Source: Pectobacterium cacticida (lineage in GTDB: Bacteria > Pseudomonadota > Gammaproteobacteria > Enterobacterales > Enterobacteriaceae). Taken from it: a stretch of 64,000 nucleotides of DNA. The DNA lies in the NCBI RefSeq assembly GCF_036885195.1, contig NZ_CP133656.1, forward strand, positions 1,178,001-1,242,000, written 5' to 3'. Of the stretch, positions 41,875-52,075 are shown in pieces (positions within the stretch are counted from its first letter, which is position 1; each line of letters begins with the position of its first letter). The position numbers and the translations under genes are program-made. Under the pieces are notes generated by a model. It saw only the letters and a program-made list of their open reading frames with translations, did no database searches and was not told where the DNA came from.

Positions 41875-43302
41875 TTAGTTGCTCTGAGTTTCAGGAGTGG
41901 TCATCTGATTGAAACGTGTATCCGTATTGTCCTGGATTTGTTTCAGCGGATTGGTCTCTACGCGACTATTTTCTCGCTCAATAATGGTCAATACCGAGTT
42001 ACGCGCAAGTTCACGCTTGAGTTCCATCTCATTCTTCAGGGCATTAATTTCTCGATCGAGCGATTCAATCCGACGGGTTCCTTCATCAACCGCCGCTTCC
42101 TGGGCAGCAGCGTTTGGCTCTGACATACCGGTCATCAACATACGGCGCATCAGTAATGCCGTCTCAACCGTATCCGCCATCGCCAGTTCGCTGGCCAGTC
42201 GGCCAGTTAACGCCGCATTATCCGGGTCACGTTGTAATGCTCGGATCACCCCACTGGTGATAGTCAGGCTTCCGGCCTTCAGTTTGGCCAGGTTCGCAGC
42301 CGTTGGCTTCTCCGCGCCATTGACCAGCTTCACCAGTTGTTCCAGATTGGTTTTCGTCGCCTCTTCCAGCATAGGGGCAAATCCCGTTCCCGCCTGGGTA
42401 GTACCGGGTTGCTGAGCGTCATCCCCACTGGTGCACTCAGAGGCAACCTTACATGTCCGCATTGAGCGATCGCCAAGTACCTGGACGACAGCCTTTGCGG
42501 CTTCCTCTGAATTAGCGAATTTTTGACAAACTGAACCCGTACAATTGTTAGTACTGACGGAAGAGGTACTCAACACCGGTTGGCTGTTCATCATGTTATA
42601 ACCCGCTGCAGCCAAATCATGTGTTGGGCGAATAGCGGGTTGCCCTTTACCGCCACGTCGTTGACCACCAATCCAGTTTTGACCGTTATTGCCAGTCAAC
42701 TTTTGGGAATCATTATCTGTCTGAATAGCATCAGCTTTTCCGCTGTTAACCATCTGTTTGTACTCATCAACCAACGCCGACTGTGTCCATTTACTGGAAT
42801 CCGTAAAATCCATCATGCGTTTCGTCATGTTCTGGCAATTGAACATCGCTTTATCAAACGCCACATTTGCCTGAAGCACACCGTTAGTTAGCATGTCATA
42901 GAGGCCCGGGCTCGCTCTTTGAATAATGGCTCCAGGTAAGCTGGCAACCGCACCGGTTGCTCCCTGAATGACTTCACCCATCAGATTTTTAAATCCGGAT
43001 GTCACGCCGTTCAACTGATTGCCGACCGTTGTTTTCAGGTCAAAATTGCCGCACTGCAAATCAGAACTCCAACCGAGATCAACGCCCAGCTTCTGCATAC
43101 TGCTCCGTGTCGCTGGCTGAGAGATCACGGAACCGCCACCGAGCGTATAAAACAACTTATCCGAGACCCCACCACTGATATCTGCGCCATAGCCCAACGC
43201 ACTACTCTTTGCCTGGGGAAGGTTGACATTAAGAAGATCGGCAAAGGTAAACGGGGCGGCTAATTGCAGACCGATGGCCAGCACACAATATTTTATTTTC
43301 AT
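41875..43302 (-). CDS. ICE protein of the PFL_4711 family (TIGR03755)
   Basis: About 475 aa. Signal peptide (YCVLAIGLQLAAPFTFA), N-terminal conserved region (SALGYGADISGGVSDKLFYTLGGGSVIS) and a coiled C-terminus (RRIESLDREINALKNEMELK). Periplasmic or outer-membrane component next to the TraU-like protein. Role within the secretion channel is assigned only by family and synteny. Confidence 0.85.
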   Translation of the reverse strand: MKIKYCVLAIGLQLAAPFTFADLLNVNLPQAKSSALGYGADISGGVSDKLFYTLGGGSVISQPATRSSMQKLGVDLGWSSDLQCGNFDLKTTVGNQLNGVTSGFKNLMGEVIQGATGAVASLPGAIIQRASPGLYDMLTNGVLQANVAFDKAMFNCQNMTKRMMDFTDSSKWTQSALVDEYKQMVNSGKADAIQTDNDSQKLTGNNGQNWIGGQRRGGKGQPAIRPTHDLAAAGYNMMNSQPVLSTSSVSTNNCTGSVCQKFANSEEAAKAVVQVLGDRSMRTCKVASECTSGDDAQQPGTTQAGTGFAPMLEEATKTNLEQLVKLVNGAEKPTAANLAKLKAGSLTITSGVIRALQRDPDNAALTGRLASELAMADTVETALLMRRMLMTGMSEPNAAAQEAAVDEGTRRIESLDREINALKNEMELKRELARNSVLTIIERENSRVETNPLKQIQDNTDTRFNQMTTPETQSN

Positions 43303-43311
43303 CACTATCCC

Positions 43312-44286
43312 TTAAAAATTTGTGACAGATAACAACCGCTGTCCGCGGCGTTGGCAGCAACTGTAGGGTTGCCAGAGAGTGTAGGCAGCATTACCATTTT
43401 CAGCCGACATATGGTCACCATCAGGGAATACCGCGCATGAGGTGGTCAACTGTGGAGACAAACGCTGCCATTTGTGGTTCTGTGTGTTTTCCACAACAGG
43501 CTCTGGAGGCCAATATCCATCACGGCGAGAGCTCTTAAGAGGTTGATAGACATGCGGTTGACCGGTACGTGTAATAATGTCTGCCACGCGCTGAGCAACT
43601 ACGGCTGACGCTTTATCGTCATCGGTATGCTGGATAAATCCAGAGCGGGGATAAATATTTCCCCACATATTTCCTGATGCCATACTACCCACTTCGCGTT
43701 GGCCAGGAATGAGCGCCTCCGGATACAGCGATTCAGGAATGCCCGTTCGCCAGGCGAGAGAATCCAACGTGCTCAGAAAATACGGCATGAACGGCGTGGC
43801 GACGCTATCGCAGGAATAACCGGGAATTTGTCCACCAATAAGTGTCGATGCGGGATGACCAATCGCATCCACATACTTAAATCTAATATTGGATTTTCGT
43901 CGGCCGGGATCTTTAATATCCGCCGCGTTCCCGCCGCCCGCAGAGACGTCGGTTAATCCACTGGTCACTGCATTTTCCAACCCGCCTGCACCTTGGCTGA
44001 CTAGAGACATTTCTGTCCAGGGATTACCTCCTGGAGCCATGTATGTGGACACAACTGCATCAGGAATAAAGTGAGTCACTTTAACGGATGTGCGAATTGT
44101 GCAACCAAACTTTGTGCAGAATAGCCAGTAACAGATACCACTAACACGCCAACTGATACATCCGGGAGAAATAGCACTGGTGACAATCTGCGCGGTATTG
44201 ACGGCAGCAATAGCGGCGGGTTCATATGCCGTCGTGAGCATAATGCCAACAGCAATCGGGCGGAATCGGGCTCGCCATTTACTCAT
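43312..44286 (-). CDS. ICE protein of the PFL_4710 family (TraU-like, TIGR03756)
   Basis: 324 aa with a signal-like N-terminus, Cys-rich (GCISWRVSGICYWLFCTKFGC), and PGGNPWTEMS. TraU-type periplasmic protein expected to help pilus assembly or mating-pair stabilisation, with disulfides probably needed. ATGA overlap with the upstream gene. Confidence 0.85.
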   Translation of the reverse strand: MSKWRARFRPIAVGIMLTTAYEPAAIAAVNTAQIVTSAISPGCISWRVSGICYWLFCTKFGCTIRTSVKVTHFIPDAVVSTYMAPGGNPWTEMSLVSQGAGGLENAVTSGLTDVSAGGGNAADIKDPGRRKSNIRFKYVDAIGHPASTLIGGQIPGYSCDSVATPFMPYFLSTLDSLAWRTGIPESLYPEALIPGQREVGSMASGNMWGNIYPRSGFIQHTDDDKASAVVAQRVADIITRTGQPHVYQPLKSSRRDGYWPPEPVVENTQNHKWQRLSPQLTTSCAVFPDGDHMSAENGNAAYTLWQPYSCCQRRGQRLLSVTNF

Positions 44287-44684
44287 GGCCGTCCCCCTTC
44301 CTGCATTTTGTACGCAAGCGCTTTGGCAACATCAGCCGTGCCGTACACCACGTCGTGATCGTCAAAAACAACAGCGGGATATTTGCGTACACCGATTTCC
44401 CATGCATGCACGACACCACGATAGGCCATTTGCAGGTCATTCTCATGTTGTTGCCACTGAGGAGAACGCATGACAGCCTGAGCCTGTGCTGTCGCTTGCT
44501 CCATCGATGCTGAAAGCTCGCCAAACAGAGAACGTTGCAGCCGTTCCGGCGCATCCAGCCAGACTATCTGAGTATCAGGGGTAAGATTGGCAGGAGGATG
44601 TTGTTGGTCGGTATAAACAACGGGGTTGGCCAGTAATGGCGCAGGTAAAAACAGGAGAAGAAAAGCATGGATTTTGCTGTTCAT
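44283..44684 (-). CDS. ICE protein of the PFL_4709 family (TIGR03757)
   Basis: 133 aa from the ATG behind AAGGAG. Signal peptide (KIHAFLLLFLPAPLLANP), then VYTDQQHPPA and VRKYPAVVFDDHDVVYGTADV, characteristic of this family of periplasmic proteins resembling TrbC/DsbC-like thioredoxin folds without cysteines. First of the block TIGR03757-03756-03755-traG. Confidence 0.85.
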   Translation of the reverse strand: MNSKIHAFLLLFLPAPLLANPVVYTDQQHPPANLTPDTQIVWLDAPERLQRSLFGELSASMEQATAQAQAVMRSPQWQQHENDLQMAYRGVVHAWEIGVRKYPAVVFDDHDVVYGTADVAKALAYKMQEGGRP

Positions 44685-44982
44685 CACCGCACTCCTTTAG
44701 GCTAATAAATACCCTTCAGGTTGCAGCAGGCGGGGGAGATAAACATCGTTAAACTCTTTTTAGGCAAGTGAAAATTTACGAACTACAATAACCGATGAGT
44801 TAATTTTCATTACTTCAATATTGTCATCAGCGAGCACCTCATTGAATTTTAAAGTTTTATGATGCAATGTATAGCAAATATTAACCAGCCGGTTCTAGAT
44901 GCGCTTGCCAAAGACAACGGTGAAGGAAAAGAAGGCTAATAAATAAGGTTACTTCCCATAAATATTCACCCACAGGAGGCGT

Positions 44983-46074
44983 ATGAACACCCAAAAACTG
45001 AGAACTGGCAACCTTGAACTATCCCCCGAAATTCGGGGACTGATGGATAACGGCATGGACTTTCTGCAAAAGGCGCAGGATGAATTTTCCACTTCTCCTA
45101 CCCATTCCATCGTCAGTTTCTGGACTGCCGTCGAGTTGCTGCTTAAAGTGCCGCTTGCTCATGAACACTGGTCGCTGGTATGCAGCGGAAGGAAAATTAT
45201 TCGCGCGAATTATCTTACCGGTGATTTTCAATCAATCTCCTTCGCGGAGACCTGTGAACGACTGTCCGATGTACTGGAAAAGCCCCTGCCACCGGCCACC
45301 CTTAAAGCCTTTAACAAAATCCGCAAGCACCGAAACCGAGTCGTCCATTTTTATCACGATGCCTTTACCGAAGAAGCAAAAGCGAGACTTCTTGCTGAGC
45401 AGGCTGATGCTTGGTTTGCGTTGAACCGATTGATGCAAGAAGATTGGAAGTCGCTTTTTGAAGGTGCGCTAGGATATTACCTCGCCGGGCAAGAAACGAA
45501 TCTTCTCATAAAAAACACCTACTATGCCGATGTTAAATTCACGCAGGTTAAACAATCAATTGATGATCATAGAAAAAGCGGCGGTCAGGTTATCGATTGT
45601 TATCTGTGCGGAAAATCTGCTGCACTGGTAAAAGATGTTTTTGAAATAAATGGTTATTCCATCAAAACATCGTCATGTCAGGTGTGTAACTCTTCACAGG
45701 ACAAGGTGGCCGAATTTTCATGCCCGGAATGCAATGAACAGCAAACTCTGAGAGCTTGGCATGAAACGGATTTTGAATGCACCAAATGCCAGCATTCTGT
45801 TCCCCGTTATGAACTTTTTGATACGAGCAGTTACTCACAAGACGACTACCATTGTGCATCCACTCCGGCAGGCTGCTCCGAATGTGAAGTCGACGATTCC
45901 GTTTGTGAGTTTGGGGAGGGATATTTCTGCACTCAATGCTTTAGCTTTTTCGAATCTATTGACCAGTGCGATTGCTGCGGTCATTACAGTACAGATATAG
46001 ATGAATTTAGCGTAATTACTGGTTGCAGCTTCTGCAATGGGCACCCAGAGACATGGCCTGATGGTGGTGACTGA
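44983..46074 (+). CDS. HEPN-like domain plus multiple zinc ribbons; candidate defence gene
   Basis: 363 aa. Residues about 20-150 are helical with the motif R117-N-R-V-V-H122, matching the HEPN RxxxxH ribonuclease signature. Residues about 200-355 contain at least six CxxC pairs (CYLCGK, CQVCNS, CPECNE, CTKCQH, CTQC, CDCC, CSFC), i.e. several zinc ribbons. It is inserted on the opposite strand within the conjugation cluster, between the PFL_4709 and VirB4 blocks. HEPN proteins of this kind often act in phage defence; that role is inferred. Confidence 0.65.
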   Translation: MNTQKLRTGNLELSPEIRGLMDNGMDFLQKAQDEFSTSPTHSIVSFWTAVELLLKVPLAHEHWSLVCSGRKIIRANYLTGDFQSISFAETCERLSDVLEKPLPPATLKAFNKIRKHRNRVVHFYHDAFTEEAKARLLAEQADAWFALNRLMQEDWKSLFEGALGYYLAGQETNLLIKNTYYADVKFTQVKQSIDDHRKSGGQVIDCYLCGKSAALVKDVFEINGYSIKTSSCQVCNSSQDKVAEFSCPECNEQQTLRAWHETDFECTKCQHSVPRYELFDTSSYSQDDYHCASTPAGCSECEVDDSVCEFGEGYFCTQCFSFFESIDQCDCCGHYSTDIDEFSVITGCSFCNGHPETWPDGGD

Positions 46075-46247
46075 GTATCCATGAATTACATTTTTAATAT
46101 CACTTAAGCAGAATCAGACTAGAAAGTACTCAATTAGTCTGACGAAGAGTGACGACCAACTTATTCCTATAGTAAAAATTCATTTAATGCATCGTGCCAT
46201 CAACATTTAGGGCGACGTCATTTTTGATGTCCTCTTCATTATAGAAA

Positions 46248-46284
46248 TAAATCCCCCAACCAACTGCGTGCTCAGGGGATTTTT
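46248..46284. terminator. Terminator between the HEPN gene and the VirB4 block
   Basis: AAATCCCC...GGGGATTTTT with a 17-base loop, T-run on the plus strand and A-run on the other, so potentially bidirectional. A second small hairpin GACGTCA/TGATGTC lies just before (46213-46231). Confidence 0.55.
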
Positions 46285-46304
46285 AAACTTATATCCAACG
46301 TAAC

Positions 46305-46814
46305 CTATGAGGTAGTTTTAGTCAGCTTGTTTCGCAACAGTTCTGTGGTGGCGACAGCATCTCGCTGGTATTGTTCTGAACCTTCCTGCAAACGTAAAGC
46401 GTCAGCGCTGATAGCGTCGATACTGCCAACGGCTATCTCTTTCAGATAAAGCACCAAATAAACCACATCAACAGCATCCGGAACAGAAATGTACCAACGG
46501 GGATGATCGTAATCATCAGCTTCTGGCCAACTCGTGATGCCGGCAACAGAAATCAGAATATCGACACAGGGGCCAATGCTGTTCCCACCATCAAAATGCA
46601 GCGCTACCGCCCCTCGAGAGCCAACCCGATGCGGATGACATGTTACATTGCACTGCATAGGTAAACGCTGGCGAATAGCATTACGTAACTGCTGGAGTTC
46701 GTTATGGTTTTTCAGGGAGATTTCTGCCTCACCTTGCGGTTTCAAACCAAAAAGTACGGGAAAATGGCCACCTTCCGGCTGGACGCTCGGCGTAGGGTAT
46801 TTCAATGTCATCAT
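46305..46814 (-). CDS. Hypothetical protein at the end of the VirB4 block
   Basis: 169 aa, soluble (VLFGLKPQGEAEISLKNHNELQQL; VDILISVAGITSWPEADDYD). No recognised family. Overlaps the VirB4 stop by ATGA, so co-translated, and is the last gene before the terminator. It may be an accessory to transfer or an exclusion-related protein; nothing in the sequence decides this. Confidence 0.6.
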   Translation of the reverse strand: MMTLKYPTPSVQPEGGHFPVLFGLKPQGEAEISLKNHNELQQLRNAIRQRLPMQCNVTCHPHRVGSRGAVALHFDGGNSIGPCVDILISVAGITSWPEADDYDHPRWYISVPDAVDVVYLVLYLKEIAVGSIDAISADALRLQEGSEQYQRDAVATTELLRNKLTKTTS

Positions 46815-49678
46815 GCTGTTACTTTCTCCTGGTCAACCAAACCACGGGCTTTATCTAGCGCTTTGGCGACCCGCATTGCCGCCTCCAGCTCCGAACAATG
46901 GAATTCATTCATCAAACGACGTCGTTCCACTTTTTCTTCTTTTTCCGTCATACCGAGCGCCAGGTACAAACTGGGAGGAACCGCACGGAACAATGCCTGG
47001 ACGTTCTTCGATAAAACGACGCCCTCTGTGTAGCATTTATCCAACTTACTGGCTGACATCAGCACTGATTTCTGTTCATCCGTCAGGGATTTAAAGCGAC
47101 TGATATCATCAACTTCCTTTTTCGGCATAACGAGACACAGCCACCATTCGGCCATATTGAGCATTTTGCCGGCCGCATCGGGGAAGTCTTCCAGGTTCTG
47201 CGTGGCTAGCCAAAGCCATGCCCCCAATTTTCGCCACATTTTGACGATCTTGGTCATATAGGGAGCCAACAGTGGGTTAACCGTTGCAATATGTGCCTCA
47301 TCGACAGCAAAAACGATATCCCGTTTCTTGTATTGGTCACGCTCGGCAATGTTGTTAATGGTGTTCGTCAGTGACACCATGGTCAACGCCATCTGTGCTT
47401 CGTACCCTTCGCGTGCAAAATAGCCCAGATCAATCAGCGTGACGTCAGCTTCTGGCCAAAGCTGCCCTTCACGGTTAAACAGCTCTGCTTCAAAACTCCC
47501 CTCCTGTGTGAAAATACCTAAAGACTCTGCCATCTCGGCCGCTTTAGTTCGCCGCTGCTCATTACGTTCTACATCCATAGAGATATCGAGCAATGCGCGT
47601 TGTAAATGCGAAGGCAGCATTTGTTCCGAAGCCGCGTAGGAAGCTTTGGCGGCCATAACCAAGGCCTCACGGATCATCGCCCGGTCGGCACGCTTTAGTT
47701 CGGCTTCTTCTTTAGCATCCCCACCAGTGATCATCATGCGGGCAGAAATTTCCATTTCACCCAAAATGTCCCGTTTTTCTTTTTTATCCTCCTGTTCGTC
47801 CCCTTGATCTTCTGTATCATCTTCTGTATCAGCGTCCAGTTCAGGCAGTGCATCTGCATCAATGGCCAGAGGAACATCACTGTTCAACAACTGATAAGCA
47901 TCACCAAACAACGGCAGACTCAACCCATTGCCCGGTTTGATACTGACCTTATTCACCGTCAGTCCAAGGCTTTCAAAATAATCGGCCAACAGCCCAAATG
48001 AGTTGCCGGCTTCAGCAATGAACAGTCGGGGGCGGTGTATGGCCATCACCTGCGATAACATCGCGCACATCGTTGCCGACTTGCCGGCGCCGGTCGGTCC
48101 AAATATCAATTTATGAGCATTTTGGCTGCGATCACTTTTATTCAACGGATCGAATGAAAATACGTCTCCCCCGCGGTTGAAAAAGCTGATCCCGGGATTC
48201 CCCGTACCGGTTTCACGACCCGTTACAGGTAATAACCCAGCCAGATGCTGTACCCACGTTAGCCGGGTATACCAGTGTTTCTTATCGGTTTCCGGGTTGA
48301 AGCACATAGGGAGTGCACGCAGATAGCTGTTAAGTGGTGCAACGTCATACTCCGGTCGCACAGGTTGTAAACTTGCACCGAGTAACACCGTCGTCAGCTC
48401 TACGCGTTTATGATTGAGCGTTTCCACATCATCAGCACGCAGCAAAAATGTTAGCCCGGCACGGTAAAGCTTATGCCGATTTCCCAGGTACTCTTTGACG
48501 GTTTTAACATCCTGGCGAACACGTCCAGACTCGGTGTTCTCGCCTACTGCTTTCTTCGATAGCCGGGTAAAATCAGCTTCCAGTTTATCTTGCGGCTGTA
48601 CCACTATGGTCATACACAGGGTGGTACCTTCCGGAAAGAGATCCATTAACGCATTGATCTTTTCTCCCCGGAGCATTTCCCCTGTAATCGCTCCAGGTTT
48701 TGGCGGGCGCCGTAATTTCTCGACCGGCAACGCACAATGCGCCTGATTATCAAACCACCATACGCCGTTCTCCACGTCCGAACGTGGCGGATTGAACCAT
48801 AGCGTTTCCGTAAAATCATTGAGTACCGGCATGGTGCCATCAGGTGTATCGCGTCGGTCAAAATAGGCGGCCTGACGATATAACGTCTCTTTATCGACCC
48901 ATTCCGGCGACGGATTAAAATGACGCAGCAACCAGCCATGTACCTGATGGCCATTCTGTCGCACACACATTACCCCAGCGCCAGACAATGCACTGGTCAC
49001 ACGTTCACATACCTGGTTGAGCATCGCGATCGGCGGCATCGGGTCTCGGTTGTTTTTACCAATCCAGCGATAAACCACCATACGCGTACGACGCTGCTGA
49101 CCACGCCAGGGCTGGCCGGTAATTTTAGTATCAGTAAATAACCCTTCCGAACGAGCAATCCCCCGTAAATGACGCTCTGTTTCCTTCAGCCAGGCCTCCG
49201 AAAATGGCGAACCTTGGGCATGTGGTTTGACATACCCCCTCAGGCGATCAAGATAGGTATCAACGTTGTTCTCATCCTGGCAGAAGAACTGGACAACCCA
49301 AGGGTTCTCATCATGATCCTCAAAGCTGTCCTGCAAGGCGTCCTCCACCGTATCGCGGATTTGTTCCAGGCGCTCTTCCGTACGCCCCTCTGTCGCAACA
49401 GGAGAAACTTCATATACAGCACCGACAGAGATGCCGTCATCCAACAACAGGCATTTATCGTTATCCAGGAACTCAGCCCACGGCAGGTAATCAATGATTG
49501 AAGGGTTAGCGTGATTCAGCTTTACTTCATCCTGGATCGTCATCTTCCCGGGGCGTTGCAGTGACGCTCGTCCAGCGACCTGAAGTGGAATGCCTTCAGC
49601 AAGACTTCCGATCACCTCATCAGACACTGGCATTTTCCGAGATCGGGACAGGCGCTTTTTATTAAATAGTGAGAACAT
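46811..49678 (-). CDS. VirB4/TraC-like conjugative ATPase (PFL_4706, TIGR03744)
   Basis: 955 aa. Walker A GPTGAGKSATM at about 525, Walker B FAVDEAHIA at about 786, and the N-terminal VirB4 region. This cytoplasmic, membrane-associated ATPase powers pilus assembly and substrate transfer. It contains an acidic insert (DADTEDDTEDQGDEQEDKK) after the Walker A region. It starts within the stop of the lipoprotein gene (TAATG). Confidence 0.95.
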   Translation of the reverse strand: MFSLFNKKRLSRSRKMPVSDEVIGSLAEGIPLQVAGRASLQRPGKMTIQDEVKLNHANPSIIDYLPWAEFLDNDKCLLLDDGISVGAVYEVSPVATEGRTEERLEQIRDTVEDALQDSFEDHDENPWVVQFFCQDENNVDTYLDRLRGYVKPHAQGSPFSEAWLKETERHLRGIARSEGLFTDTKITGQPWRGQQRRTRMVVYRWIGKNNRDPMPPIAMLNQVCERVTSALSGAGVMCVRQNGHQVHGWLLRHFNPSPEWVDKETLYRQAAYFDRRDTPDGTMPVLNDFTETLWFNPPRSDVENGVWWFDNQAHCALPVEKLRRPPKPGAITGEMLRGEKINALMDLFPEGTTLCMTIVVQPQDKLEADFTRLSKKAVGENTESGRVRQDVKTVKEYLGNRHKLYRAGLTFLLRADDVETLNHKRVELTTVLLGASLQPVRPEYDVAPLNSYLRALPMCFNPETDKKHWYTRLTWVQHLAGLLPVTGRETGTGNPGISFFNRGGDVFSFDPLNKSDRSQNAHKLIFGPTGAGKSATMCAMLSQVMAIHRPRLFIAEAGNSFGLLADYFESLGLTVNKVSIKPGNGLSLPLFGDAYQLLNSDVPLAIDADALPELDADTEDDTEDQGDEQEDKKEKRDILGEMEISARMMITGGDAKEEAELKRADRAMIREALVMAAKASYAASEQMLPSHLQRALLDISMDVERNEQRRTKAAEMAESLGIFTQEGSFEAELFNREGQLWPEADVTLIDLGYFAREGYEAQMALTMVSLTNTINNIAERDQYKKRDIVFAVDEAHIATVNPLLAPYMTKIVKMWRKLGAWLWLATQNLEDFPDAAGKMLNMAEWWLCLVMPKKEVDDISRFKSLTDEQKSVLMSASKLDKCYTEGVVLSKNVQALFRAVPPSLYLALGMTEKEEKVERRRLMNEFHCSELEAAMRVAKALDKARGLVDQEKVTA

Positions 49679-50088
49679 TACAGTGCCTCCACGCGTTCAC
49701 CCGGCATCGCATACTGGGTCTGGCTATAGAACGGAAAGACCGTGCTGTATCCGGGAACCGGTGTACTGCCCTCCGCCAGATGAGGAAAAATGTATATCAC
49801 CATGTCTGGGTTCGGCAGACGGGGAAACTGTTGGCTGATTTCACTCTCCTGAGTACGGCTGTAACTCCGGTCGTCATGTAACGACGTTTGAAGCTCCAAT
49901 GCACTCAGCGGTCGGCGTAATGTATCTCTGGCCTGGGCTGAACGTCGAGTTGTTCCCTCACCATCTACACCATTCCATAATTCCAACATGGAGTGCTCAC
50001 CAGCTGGCAGCATTTCTTCTTTTGAGGTCGAGCACCCGCTCAATAACACCATAATAAGCAGTGTGGCCATAATCTGGCATTTAGGCAT
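49678..50088 (-). CDS. Conjugation lipoprotein of the TIGR03751 family
   Basis: 136 aa from MPKCQIMATLLIMVLLSGCS: a lipobox LSGC with Cys at residue 18 predicts an outer-membrane lipoprotein, the VirB7-like partner of the core complex. Conserved region NPDMVIYIFPHLAEGSTPVPGY. Overlaps the upstream gene by 8 bases. Confidence 0.88.
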   Translation of the reverse strand: MPKCQIMATLLIMVLLSGCSTSKEEMLPAGEHSMLELWNGVDGEGTTRRSAQARDTLRRPLSALELQTSLHDDRSYSRTQESEISQQFPRLPNPDMVIYIFPHLAEGSTPVPGYSTVFPFYSQTQYAMPGERVEAL

Positions 50089-50524
50089 GTGTTTCTCCAG
50101 AACGTCGGAATAAATGAAAATGACCGGCAATGAGCGAAAATGACCGACACATCGGGTGACGGGATAATTCGGCAACCGTCATCCGTACGGTGTGCCAGTC
50201 ATTAAGATGGCCCTGTTCGATGGCCATCAGGAAAGGATCGGTCTGTTTTTCCAGAAAACAGGCCAGTTCAAAGCGTTTGAGTGATGCGGGCGGTAGTTGT
50301 CTGACAAAAAAGCAGCCTTCCAGCACCGGAATACAATGGCTACCAACATCAAGAAATAGTGCGTCATTAACCCAGTAAAGCGACGCTTGCGCTGATTCAG
50401 CCAGACTCTTGGCTAGTAATTCAGAATCGGACTGACAATAGTGAATATCAATCCGTAGCTGATCGGTTGCGGATGCCGTACTAAAGATCCAGATGTTTTC
50501 CCAGCAGTCGTGAATGGTTTCCAT
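50081..50524 (-). CDS. Hypothetical conjugation-cluster protein
   Basis: 147 aa, soluble, Cys/His/Phe-rich (LFLDVGSHCIPVLEGCFFVRQL; AGHFHLFRRSGE). No signal peptide. It lies between the VirB10-like and lipoprotein genes with 8-10 base junctions, so it is part of the same operon. No family recognised. Confidence 0.6.
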   Translation of the reverse strand: METIHDCWENIWIFSTASATDQLRIDIHYCQSDSELLAKSLAESAQASLYWVNDALFLDVGSHCIPVLEGCFFVRQLPPASLKRFELACFLEKQTDPFLMAIEQGHLNDWHTVRMTVAELSRHPMCRSFSLIAGHFHLFRRSGETHA

Positions 50525-50533
50525 CTCGCCTCC

Positions 50534-52075
50534 TCAATCCAAACCACGTTGGTTACTGCCATCAGCCGGTAACGAGAAGTCGTATCGAACCTTGCGGCCC
50601 TTGTCTTCATAATCAATCGCCAGTTGTCTCGTAATATGCACAGCTAATCGCATACCTGGCGGGACATAAATCGCATCAAATGTCTGGCCGTAGCGCTGTT
50701 TCACCCAGTCAGTCGTCTCATTCAGACCACCGGCCAGCGCCTTACCAAGAACCGCCTGGCCCGCGTCCCCCGTGAGTGAGGAGGTCATCCCACCATAGCC
50801 ATTTGTTTGCGTCGTCTGCTGGTTTTGACTCAGCGCACCAGCAGCACCAGAGCCAGCAGACAAAGCAAAAATGGTGGGCAGATAGGTAGATGCGTTAGAT
50901 TTGCGCTCCCCGCCGATACAGGGGATCCCCGCTTCATCAGAAATCCAGCCAATACCACCGCTGGTACTACTCTCCCCTTGGTTGCTACCGCCATTATTGC
51001 TATTACTGTTGCCATTAGCGTCAGCTCGCGGCAATGTACGAACGGTGCCATCGGCAAACACAAACGTAATACTATTGACCTGGCCACGAACGCACGACAA
51101 CGTCCAGTCACCGCTGGCAGTACCCGACACGATCGCCCCCTCAACATCCGGCAAATCGATACCATTTGCGGTTAGGTTGTCTTTACCAATGAGTACCTTG
51201 AATGGATAGGGATCAGTCACAGTGCCATTAATCGGGACGCGCCCTAGCAGCGCCGTCATTGCCCGACTGCCGATCAGTGTGGAATTCTCAGGTAAGGTGT
51301 AAACTGGCTCTGCTGTAACCTCATTTTTTTCGTTCGAGTACCCTTTCACCTGTTGCTCATACGCCGCTTTCTGGCGCGTTAACTCATTGTCATTAAGAAA
51401 TGAGGTAGGAAACTGAGGCAATGCAGGCATACCAGAACTGGAAGCCTTATTAGGGTCAGTGGGTTTCTGATCTTTTGGCTGTACCCATATCAGGCCATCC
51501 GCACCCTGCGACATCGTACCGTTCGAACCACTCCCCATGCCGTCCAGCCCTAACCCCAGAGGAATATCACCGTGCCCAGAGGCGTCCTGGTAGTTACTCC
51601 CTCCGCTAATATGGCCTCCGGGATTACTCATCGTATTAGCCAGTTTATCGGTCAGTTCCTGAATTTTATTCTGTAGCCGTAACTGTTCATCCTGTAAGCG
51701 TTTTTGCTGTGTATCGTAGGACTGCTGCACGCCAGAAACAGCTTCATTCACTTGCCCTGACACATCGGTACTACGGCGGGTCAATGCCTCATTTTGTTTT
51801 TTCAGGTCCTCATTTTGCTGGCTCAATCTGCCTAAATCATGGCGCACCTGATTTAACGAGCCGACCAACGTACGTAACGTATCCTCGGGAGTATCACCCG
51901 CGACGCCCAACGCTTTGAGTTCATCTGGAGACAACCCCAGTGTTGTCGTTGCTGTATCAGCGGCATTCTGTGTCTGGGTTGAATCTGATTGGCAACTCTT
52001 TACGCCAATCAGTGCACCGATGGCCAGCACCGATGGCACAATCACTTTGACCAACGTATTGGACTTAATTTGCAT
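50534..52075 (-). CDS. VirB10/TraB-like protein (PFL_4705, TIGR03752)
   Basis: About 513 aa from MQIKSNTLVKVIVPSVLAIGAL. N-terminal membrane anchor, coiled-coil (QQNEDLKKQNEALTRRSTDV; QQKRLQDEQLRLQNKIQEL), Gly/Ser linker, and a TrbI/VirB10 beta-barrel domain (LPENSTLIGSRAMTALLGRV ... YGQTFDAIYVPPGMRLAVHI). It spans the periplasm and joins inner and outer membranes. The start lies within the end of the VirB9-like gene. Confidence 0.92.
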   Translation of the reverse strand: MQIKSNTLVKVIVPSVLAIGALIGVKSCQSDSTQTQNAADTATTTLGLSPDELKALGVAGDTPEDTLRTLVGSLNQVRHDLGRLSQQNEDLKKQNEALTRRSTDVSGQVNEAVSGVQQSYDTQQKRLQDEQLRLQNKIQELTDKLANTMSNPGGHISGGSNYQDASGHGDIPLGLGLDGMGSGSNGTMSQGADGLIWVQPKDQKPTDPNKASSSGMPALPQFPTSFLNDNELTRQKAAYEQQVKGYSNEKNEVTAEPVYTLPENSTLIGSRAMTALLGRVPINGTVTDPYPFKVLIGKDNLTANGIDLPDVEGAIVSGTASGDWTLSCVRGQVNSITFVFADGTVRTLPRADANGNSNSNNGGSNQGESSTSGGIGWISDEAGIPCIGGERKSNASTYLPTIFALSAGSGAAGALSQNQQTTQTNGYGGMTSSLTGDAGQAVLGKALAGGLNETTDWVKQRYGQTFDAIYVPPGMRLAVHITRQLAIDYEDKGRKVRYDFSLPADGSNQRGLD

